33,839 nt of DNA, taken from NCBI GenBank assembly GCA_051871555.1, contig JBJECZ010000081.1:1-33839 (forward strand), read 5' to 3'. Shown in pieces: positions 8,078-14,204 of this stretch (positions are counted from its first letter, which is position 1; each line of letters opens with the position of its first letter). The notes under the pieces are model-generated. The model did not search any database. It was not told where the DNA came from and saw only the letters and a list, made by a program, of their open reading frames with translations. Origin of the DNA: SFTJ01 sp051871555. Lineage in GTDB: Bacteria; Bacteroidota; Bacteroidia; Bacteroidales; Muribaculaceae. Position numbers and translations under genes: made by a program.

Positions 8078-10126
8078 ATGAGGAAATTATTACTTTCAAT
8101 CTTATCGCTTTTTGCATTCGTTTTTGTGGCGAATGCCGCTGAAATTACCATTGACCCAGATGGTGAAGGTGTGACTTGGGCTGCTGAGACCGATGCTACT
8201 TATGGAGCAGGTTTTAAATCCACAATCAATGGGTTAAATGTTGCAATCTATAAGTCAACAAGTACAAGTAACCTTGTTACTCCAACTGACCTTATTAAGG
8301 TATACAAGAATGCTGTGCTTGTGATTGAAACACAAGATGGCTCAAACATCTCAAACCTTGTTATGACCTGCTCATCTTCAGGTTATTGTAAAGAGATGAC
8401 TGATGTGGATGATTCAAAGGTCTATGCTGCCAATACGACTAATTTGACTGTAACCTGGACTGGTTCAAAGAACAAAGTAATCCTTAAGGCTACAAACGCA
8501 CAGGTTCGTATATCTTCTATTGCCGTAACCACTATTGCTGCGGATGGAATTGCTGCTCCAACATTCTCTGTTGCTGCCGGCACTTACTACCAAGCTAAGA
8601 CTGTTGAAATCACAAAAGCAAACGGTTCGGGCAAGGTTTACTACACTACCAATGGCGACGACCCAACTGCTGAGTCTACCGAATACACTGCTCCTATCGA
8701 AATCACTGCTACCACAACCCTCAAGGCTGTTGTTGTTGACGGTGACAAGTCGAGCGATATCACTTCGGCTACTTACACTATCGCAGCTCCGGTTGAAGTT
8801 GCCAATATTGACGAATATCTCAAAAAGGACGATAATGCAGTGGTTAAGTTCACAAACCCTGTAACCGCAGTATATCAAAGCGGCGCATATCTTTATGTTA
8901 AGGATGACACCGGTGTTGCATTGGTTTACGGCACAGTGGGTCAAACCTATAAAAACGGCGACGTTATCCCTGCAGGTTTCTTTGGTACAAAGAAGTATTA
9001 TAATGGAATCTATGAATTGGATACTGCTGTAAGCGATGGCTCTTTCAAGGCATCTACCGAAAATAATGGCGCTATTGATGCTGCAGAATCGAAATTGGCT
9101 GACATCACTGCTGACAACGTTCACCAATACGTATTCTTCAAGGGCGTAACATACGATGCAACTGATGCAACTAACCCGAAGCTCAAAGATGACGAAGGTG
9201 GCGAATTGTTAGTCTACAAACGCTTTGCCGACCTTCCTGTCGATGGTGAATACGATGTTTATGGTTTTATAGCTGTTTACAAAGCAAGCGCTGATGCCAG
9301 TGCAGTTGTTCAAATCTATCCAACTGAATTCGTATCGAAGAATGAAGTTGAAAATATTGCTGACTTCAAGGCTTTAGGCGTTGGTGGCATCGCCAAGATT
9401 AATTGCCCGCTCACTGTAACCGCTGTCTACAAGACTTCTAAGAACGTAAATTACTATGTTCAAGACGAAGATGGTGATGGCATCGTGATTTATGGCGCTA
9501 TTGCCGACCTTCCAGAATATGAGAAAACTGACATTATCCCGGCAGGTTTCACCGGAACATATGCTGAATACAACGGTCTTCCTGAAATAATCAACTGCGA
9601 GGGTCTTGCTGAAGCTACTGAAACAGGCACTATTGTTGCTACAGCCACAACTATTGAGGAGATTGGAACCGACGCAATTTGCAGGGTTGTTGAGTTGAGT
9701 GGCGCTGAAATCCTCGATATCAACGATTCTAACTTCAATATCAAGGACGAATCAGCTACAGCTGCTGCTTACAACAAGTTCGGTCTTGAAAGAATCGAAG
9801 CTTACACAGGCTTGAAGATTGTGGGTATTGTTGATGTTCGCAACAATGCTATTCAGATTCTGCCAATTGAAATCGACTATTCAAATGGTACTGCTGAAGA
9901 ACCTCAAATCAATACCGACGATGATATTGTAATCACAACCGGTGAAGGTCAAATCATCGTTGAGGGTGGTGAGGAAATCCAAGTAGTTACTCCTGACGGT
10001 CGTGCAACCACCGTTAAGGGTTCGGGTGACACTCCTGACAGACGTCGTCGCATCATCGAAACTGAAAACGGTATTTACATCGTTGTCGTTGACGGCGAAG
10101 TTGTTGAAAAGGTTTACGTTGAATAA
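8078..10126 (+). CDS. Exported protein with chitobiase-C-like domain and two OB-fold-like repeats
   Basis: 682 aa, function unknown. The signal peptide is cleaved near residue 20/21 (VANA). Segments in order: an N-terminal beta-rich domain (21-155); a CHB_HEX_C-type domain (about 160-238, VYYTTNGDDPTAESTEYTAP); two tandem units beginning at about 241 and 424. These share VxNI, AVY, a Y-x-V-x-D-(D/E)-x-G core, IIPAGF or its VIPAGF form, YNG and a closing Y/LP-x-E. The tail (about 606-682) ends in GIYIVVVDG then EVVEKVYVE, which resembles a type IX secretion (Por-type) sorting tail, although degenerate. Codons look more A/T-rich than in the preceding operon. It is transcribed alone, between its own promoter and a strong terminator. 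OB-fold units of this type occur in Bacteroidota exported proteins, some with nuclease domains (family knowledge), so a nucleic-acid-binding role is possible but unproven. Confidence 0.85.
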   Translation: MRKLLLSILSLFAFVFVANAAEITIDPDGEGVTWAAETDATYGAGFKSTINGLNVAIYKSTSTSNLVTPTDLIKVYKNAVLVIETQDGSNISNLVMTCSSSGYCKEMTDVDDSKVYAANTTNLTVTWTGSKNKVILKATNAQVRISSIAVTTIAADGIAAPTFSVAAGTYYQAKTVEITKANGSGKVYYTTNGDDPTAESTEYTAPIEITATTTLKAVVVDGDKSSDITSATYTIAAPVEVANIDEYLKKDDNAVVKFTNPVTAVYQSGAYLYVKDDTGVALVYGTVGQTYKNGDVIPAGFFGTKKYYNGIYELDTAVSDGSFKASTENNGAIDAAESKLADITADNVHQYVFFKGVTYDATDATNPKLKDDEGGELLVYKRFADLPVDGEYDVYGFIAVYKASADASAVVQIYPTEFVSKNEVENIADFKALGVGGIAKINCPLTVTAVYKTSKNVNYYVQDEDGDGIVIYGAIADLPEYEKTDIIPAGFTGTYAEYNGLPEIINCEGLAEATETGTIVATATTIEEIGTDAICRVVELSGAEILDINDSNFNIKDESATAAAYNKFGLERIEAYTGLKIVGIVDVRNNAIQILPIEIDYSNGTAEEPQINTDDDIVITTGEGQIIVEGGEEIQVVTPDGRATTVKGSGDTPDRRRRIIETENGIYIVVVDGEVVEKVYVE

Positions 10127-10157
10127 TATTGCCGATTTTAAGATTGATTATATATAT

Positions 10158-10193
10158 AAAAGGGGGCTGCAACCACATTGCAGCCCCCTTTTT
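10158..10193 (+). terminator. Strong intrinsic terminator after the OB-repeat protein
   Basis: An 11-bp GC-rich stem (GGGGGCTGCAA 10162-10172 with its complement at 10178-10188) has a 5-nt loop, with A-run before and T-run after, so it may work in both directions. It begins about 30 bases after the stop codon. Confidence 0.92.
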
Positions 10194-10352
10194 CATCCCC
10201 TCACTGTCCCAAACTCTCGCATACGGCGCAGAACCCGCAGAGAGGGGTGCGCGGTGCAGCCTCGTAGGGGCGGAGTTGATGCGATGCTGTAGGATGCTGT
10301 GTCATTGTCGAGAAAGACGTGAACCCGGAGGCGCAAGCCCGACAGGACTTAG

Positions 10353-10381
10353 CCGTGGGCGAGCGTTAGCGTAACCCACGG
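10353..10381. repeat. GC-rich hairpin CCGTGGG/CCCACGG
   Basis: Seven-base arms (10353-10359 and 10375-10381) enclose a 15-base loop. There is no T-run, so it is not a standard terminator. It lies in a G+C-rich, non-coding stretch and may be part of a dispersed intergenic repeat; a genome-wide search would be needed to tell. Confidence 0.5.
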
Positions 10382-10437
10382 ACCACGACCGCACCACGAA
10401 TGGCGTACAGGACGCGAATTACCTTTATTGCTGAATC

Positions 10438-10705
10438 TGCAACCGCTCCACGGTTGGTGCCTATGGTCATCGTCAGCTTTCCCTACGTAGCCGGCTGCGC
10501 TTCGCTTGCCGTCAACGCAGGGTTATAGAAGTTGCAACCGCTCGCGCGGTTGTGCGTCATGTGTCGTATAAGTGTAATGATTCGAAAACCAGCTATATTA
10601 ACCGCGCGAGCGGTTACAACTTGCATAACCCCACATTGGCGCCGCAGGCGACTATGTGGGGACCTAAAAGCCCCCAAAAAATACCACAACCGTGGAGCGG
10701 TTGCA
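10438..10705. repeat. Nested inverted repeat built from four REP-like palindromes
   Basis: Outer arms: 19 bases at 10438-10456 (TGCAACCGCTCCACGGTTG) are exactly reverse-complementary to 10687-10705. Inner arms: 31 bases at 10521-10551 match the reverse complement of 10600-10630 with three mismatches. Each arm core is itself a small palindrome (AACCGCTC...CGGTT), so there are four copies in the order +, +, -, -, centred near 10571-10576. This resembles REP/BIME or MITE-type intergenic elements. No transposase gene or clear target-site duplication was seen. Confidence 0.8.
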
Positions 10706-10829
10706 CATACTGCTCACCCACACCTATCATGAGGGTGCCGCGAGGGGCATTCCCGGGCGAAATACGGGCGAAATGCTTCGTAGGGAGTGGCTTATGCAAA
10801 AAAAATTTCGTTAATTACTTATTTTAGTG

Positions 10830-10837
10830 TAATTTTG
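10830..10837 (+). promoter_or_regulatory. Putative -7 box for yqeY/serS
   Basis: TAATTTTG matches TAnnTTTG; a weak TTTCG occurs about 20 bases upstream (10806-10810). It lies 46 bases before the yqeY-like start codon, in the first AT-rich DNA after the repeat array. Confidence 0.5.
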
Positions 10838-10865
10838 CATTCAGCAATTTGTATTTTAACCAAAT

Positions 10866-10872
10866 AAGGAGG
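10866..10872 (+). promoter_or_regulatory. Consensus Shine-Dalgarno AAGGAGG before the yqeY-like gene
   Basis: AAGGAGG lies 11 bases before the ATG at 10884. Such a full anti-SD match is uncommon in Bacteroidota and is not seen before most other genes here, so it fixes the start codon and is notable in itself. Confidence 0.7.
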
Positions 10873-10883
10873 AAATATCTACT

Positions 10884-11333
10884 ATGAGTTTATTCGATGA
10901 AATCAGCAGTGCCATCACTGCCGCTATGAAAGCCCGCGACAAAGTGCGCCTCGATGCGCTGCGCGCTGTGAAGAAAGATTTTATTGAGGCAAAGACTGCG
11001 CCGGGCGCTAACGGCGAACTGGCTGATGATGCTGCGCTGAAGATTATTGCCAAACTCGTTAAGCAACGCAAGGACACTGCCGTGATTTATGAGGAGAACG
11101 GACGCCCTGAACTGGCTGCCAACGAGCTTGCCGAGGCTGCAATCATCGAGGAGTATCTGCCCAAGCAACTCAGCGACGAGGAGCTTGCTGAGGCTCTCAA
11201 GGCAATCATTGCTCAGGTTGGTGCCACTTCGGCTCGCGACATGGGTAAGGTGATGGGTGTTGCCACCAAGGCGCTTGCCGGCAAGGCTGAGGGCCGTGCC
11301 ATCAGCGCAAAGGTGAAAGAACTGCTTGCCTGA
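10884..11333 (+). CDS. GatB/YqeY domain-containing protein
   Basis: 149 aa, the usual length for stand-alone YqeY proteins. The sequence is helical and matches the family: MSLFDEISSAITAAMKARDK, then LDALRAVKKDF, YEENGRPELAANELAEAAIIEEYLPKQLSDEEL and a C-terminal GKVMGVATKALAGKAEGR. The domain also forms the tail of GatB and is thought to recognise tRNA; the stand-alone protein has no firmly established role. It lies 55 bases upstream of serS on the same strand with no terminator between, so co-transcription is likely and fits a tRNA-linked function. The start is set by a strong Shine-Dalgarno sequence. Confidence 0.93.
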   Translation: MSLFDEISSAITAAMKARDKVRLDALRAVKKDFIEAKTAPGANGELADDAALKIIAKLVKQRKDTAVIYEENGRPELAANELAEAAIIEEYLPKQLSDEELAEALKAIIAQVGATSARDMGKVMGVATKALAGKAEGRAISAKVKELLA

Positions 11334-11388
11334 GTGCTGCTGTGAGATTTTGATTTGCAAATAACAATAATATCAGTAATAATATACA

Positions 11389-12693
11389 ATGCTTACTCTA
11401 CAAGTAATTAATGCCGACCCCGAAGGTGTGATAGCCAAGTTGGCAAAAAAACATTTCGATGCGCGTGAGCCTATCAGCCGCGTTGTGGAGCTCGACAAGG
11501 AGCGTCGTGCAGCACAAACTGCTCGCGACGGTCAGGCTGCCCAGCTCAACAAACTTGCTGCCCAAATTGGTGCGCTGATGAAGCAGGGCAAGAAGGATGA
11601 AGCTGAAGCCACAAAGGCTCAGGTGGCAGAAATCAAGGAAAATAATCGCCTAATCGACGAACAGCTGAAAGCTGCCGAGGACGAAATACGCAATATCCTG
11701 CTCACCATACCAAACATGCCATACGACTTGGTGCCTGAGGGAGCTGCTGCCGGCGATAACTTGGTGGTGAAGAGCAACCTTAGCGACGAGGTGGCTACGG
11801 TGGCTGAATGGAAGCACGATGCCGTTAACGACGAGGCTAAGGTGCCTCACTGGGAGCTTGCCAAGAAGTATAACTTGATTGATTTCGACCTTGGTGTGAA
11901 AATCACCGGCGCCGGTTTCCCGGTTTACATCGGCAAGGGTGCCCGCATGCAGCGTGCCCTCATCCAGTTCTTCCTCGATGAGGCAAATGCCGCCGGCTAC
12001 ACCGAAATCATGCCGCCTACGGTGGTGAACGAGGCTTCGGGCTACGGCACCGGTCAGCTGCCCGACAAGGAAGGTCAGATGTATCACTGCGGACTCGATA
12101 ACCTATATCTCATCCCAACTGCCGAAGTGCCTGTAACCAACATCTATCGCGATGTGATTCTCGACGAGAAGCAACTGCCTATCAAGAACTGTGCTTACAC
12201 CGAGTGCTTCCGTCGCGAAGCCGGCAGCTACGGCAAGGATGTGCGTGGCTTGAACCGTCTGCACGAGTTCTCGAAGATTGAAATTGTGCGCATCGACACT
12301 CCCGAACATAGCGACCAAAGCCACAAGGAGATGCTTGAGCACGTGGAAGGGCTGCTCAAGAAGCTTGAATTGCCTTATCGCGTGCTGCGTCTGTGCGGCG
12401 GCGACATGAGCTTCACTGCTGCCATCTGCTACGACTTTGAGGTGTACAGCGAGGCGCAACACCGCTGGCTCGAAGTCAGCTCGGTGTCGAACTTCGACAC
12501 TTATCAAGCCAACCGCCTGAAGTGCCGCTATCGTGGCGCCGACAAGAAGACTCGCCTTTGCCACACGCTCAATGGCTCGGCACTGGCGCTGCCTCGCATC
12601 TTGGCTGCGTTGCTCGAAAACAACCAGACACCCGAAGGCATTCGTGTGCCTAAGTGCTTGCAGAAGTATACCGGCTTCGATATCATCGATTGA
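11389..12693 (+). CDS. serS: Serine--tRNA ligase
   Basis: 434 aa, cytosolic class II aminoacyl-tRNA synthetase that charges tRNA-Ser (and tRNA-Sec where present). The N-terminal tRNA-binding coiled coil spans about residues 27-105 (rich in Ala, Lys, Glu, Gln). The catalytic domain carries motif 2 (ECFRREAGSYGKDVRGLNRLHEF, with R275 and E277) and motif 3 (LNGSALALPRILAALLEN). The serine-pocket segment LIPTAEVPVTN is present. Length and motifs are normal for bacterial SerRS. It is second in a probable two-gene unit with the yqeY-like gene and is followed by a strong terminator. The first ATG in frame is used and gives the usual start, MLTLQVINADPEGV. Confidence 0.98.
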   Translation: MLTLQVINADPEGVIAKLAKKHFDAREPISRVVELDKERRAAQTARDGQAAQLNKLAAQIGALMKQGKKDEAEATKAQVAEIKENNRLIDEQLKAAEDEIRNILLTIPNMPYDLVPEGAAAGDNLVVKSNLSDEVATVAEWKHDAVNDEAKVPHWELAKKYNLIDFDLGVKITGAGFPVYIGKGARMQRALIQFFLDEANAAGYTEIMPPTVVNEASGYGTGQLPDKEGQMYHCGLDNLYLIPTAEVPVTNIYRDVILDEKQLPIKNCAYTECFRREAGSYGKDVRGLNRLHEFSKIEIVRIDTPEHSDQSHKEMLEHVEGLLKKLELPYRVLRLCGGDMSFTAAICYDFEVYSEAQHRWLEVSSVSNFDTYQANRLKCRYRGADKKTRLCHTLNGSALALPRILAALLENNQTPEGIRVPKCLQKYTGFDIID

Positions 12694-12725
12694 TTTCTTC
12701 CGTAGCCGGGAAGACGACATAATGG

Positions 12726-12769
12726 CGAGGAGTTGTGCAAAACCAGCGCAACTCCTCGTTTTCTTTTTT
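12726..12769 (+). terminator. Intrinsic terminator after serS
   Basis: A perfect 10-bp stem (CGAGGAGTTG 12726-12735 with CAACTCCTCG 12749-12758) is followed by TTTTCTTTTTT. It starts 33 bases after the serS stop and lies between convergent genes. Confidence 0.93.
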
Positions 12770-12819
12770 CCCTGGCGAAGCGTTGTGTGGCAAATGGTGG
12801 AAAGTCCTTTGGAGCGCGA

Positions 12820-14166
12820 TTAAAGAGTGGCTATATGCTTGCTGAATGTGTGGCGGAACCACAACCCGGCGGTGAGCAGCGAGATGGTGTGTGCCAGATA
12901 TATGCCGCTGATGTCCAGTCCGATGGGGAAGCATAGCGCATACATCACCGGAATGCCCACAACGATATACGACACAAAGGCGATGCCCATTATGGGCTTG
13001 ACGTGGGCAATGCCGCGCAAACTGTTGGCAAAGGCTATTTGTGTGGCGTCGCCAAACTGATAGAGTATCAGCAGCCCGATTTGCGAGCTGACGAGTGCCA
13101 CCACGGCAGCATCGTTGGTGAATAGCCCTGCAAGAAACTCGCCGCCAAAATAAAACGCCATACTTGCCACCACGGCACTCGCCAGAGTAATCATATATCC
13201 TGCATGAGCCACTTGGCGGATGCGCAGCGTGTCGCTAACGCCAAGGTAGTTGGCAATTTTGATTGAGGCTGCGGCTCCAAGGCTGTAGTAGACCATAAAT
13301 CCCAATTGTCCGATGGTGGTGAGCACTTGCACGGCGGCAAGTGTATTGGTGCCAAGCCAGCCGGCAAACACCGACGCTGCGGTGAAAATGCCGGTTTCCA
13401 TGCCTATCTGCAACGATATGGGCAGCGAGGTGACGACGATGGTGCGCACATTGGCGCTGCTCAGAGGCGCGTGCAGCAGGTTGGCGCGATAGCAGCGATA
13501 GCGCGTGTGGCACAGCAAATAAGCCACGTAGGCAATCAGCATAGCCACGCGCGAGGCGAGGGTGGCAATTCCGGCGCCGGTAAGCCCAAGCTCGGGAAAT
13601 CCGAGATGCCCATATATGAGCACATAGTTCAAGGCTATATTCAAAGCGTTGCCGCAAACCAAAATGTACATCGACACTTTGGTGTCGTTGATGGCATCGG
13701 TGAATTGGCGCAAAGCGTTCACTACAGCCAGCGGCAGCAGCGACATGAGTAGCAGCATAAAATAAGGGCGAATCACCGGCAGCAGGTGCTCGGGCAACCC
13801 GAGGCGGTGAAGCCACACATACACAGCCACGAGTGGCACGCACCACAGCGCAACGTATGCCAGGTTGGCAACCACGCCTGCGCGCACCGTAGCGGCAAGG
13901 CGATTGGTGCTGCCGCTCGAAAACAAGGCTCCCACGAGCGGAGTTAGTCCGTAGGAAAACCCTATGCTTAGCATCAGCGCAAACGCAATCACGCTGTTGG
14001 CAAACGATGCCGACGCCAGCGCGTCGGTGCTGTAGTTGCCCACCATGATTGTGTCGGCGTAGCCAGTGACGATGATGCCCAGCTGCCCAAGCAGCAATGG
14101 AATGCCAAGCCGTATGATTGTGGCATAGTGATGCCTATATGTTGCCCAATAGTTTGTCAGTGACAT
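12820..14166 (-). CDS. MATE family multidrug/Na+ antiporter
   Basis: 448 aa integral inner-membrane protein with about 12 hydrophobic helices in two related halves, the normal MatE architecture. The first half shows the family pattern LGIPLLLGQLGIIVTGYADTIMVGNYSTDALASAS; a repeat-like helix set begins near residue 230 (TSLPISLQIGMETGIF). The family exports cationic drugs or metabolites in exchange for Na+ or H+; the substrate here is unknown. It starts 38 bases after the priA stop codon on the same strand, so it is probably the last gene of an rluD-priA-MATE transcript. No separate promoter is evident in the short gap. Confidence 0.92.
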   Translation of the reverse strand: MSLTNYWATYRHHYATIIRLGIPLLLGQLGIIVTGYADTIMVGNYSTDALASASFANSVIAFALMLSIGFSYGLTPLVGALFSSGSTNRLAATVRAGVVANLAYVALWCVPLVAVYVWLHRLGLPEHLLPVIRPYFMLLLMSLLPLAVVNALRQFTDAINDTKVSMYILVCGNALNIALNYVLIYGHLGFPELGLTGAGIATLASRVAMLIAYVAYLLCHTRYRCYRANLLHAPLSSANVRTIVVTSLPISLQIGMETGIFTAASVFAGWLGTNTLAAVQVLTTIGQLGFMVYYSLGAAASIKIANYLGVSDTLRIRQVAHAGYMITLASAVVASMAFYFGGEFLAGLFTNDAAVVALVSSQIGLLILYQFGDATQIAFANSLRGIAHVKPIMGIAFVSYIVVGIPVMYALCFPIGLDISGIYLAHTISLLTAGLWFRHTFSKHIATL

Positions 14167-14204
14167 TGAGTGGTGTTTTGGAAGAATGATTAACTTGATG
14201 GTTA

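Larger units (their letters stand above)
10127..10883. other. Gene-free region, 757 bases, repeat-rich
   Basis: No credible gene on either strand: open frames are short, overlap palindromes and read as Arg/Pro-rich shadows. In order it holds the terminator at 10158-10193, a GC-rich stretch (10200-10430) with a hairpin at 10353-10381, the nested inverted repeat 10438-10705, and the promoter and RBS of the yqeY-like gene. Base composition is clearly richer in G+C than other intergenic DNA in the window. Confidence 0.75.

Noticed and set aside
10438..10705. CRISPR array
   Set aside because: The repeats are inverted and nested rather than direct and evenly spaced, and no cas gene is present.
10200..10800. 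tRNA, group II intron or phage attachment site
   Set aside because: No cloverleaf, no domain V-like hairpin, no reverse transcriptase and no integrase or tRNA-end repeat could be seen.
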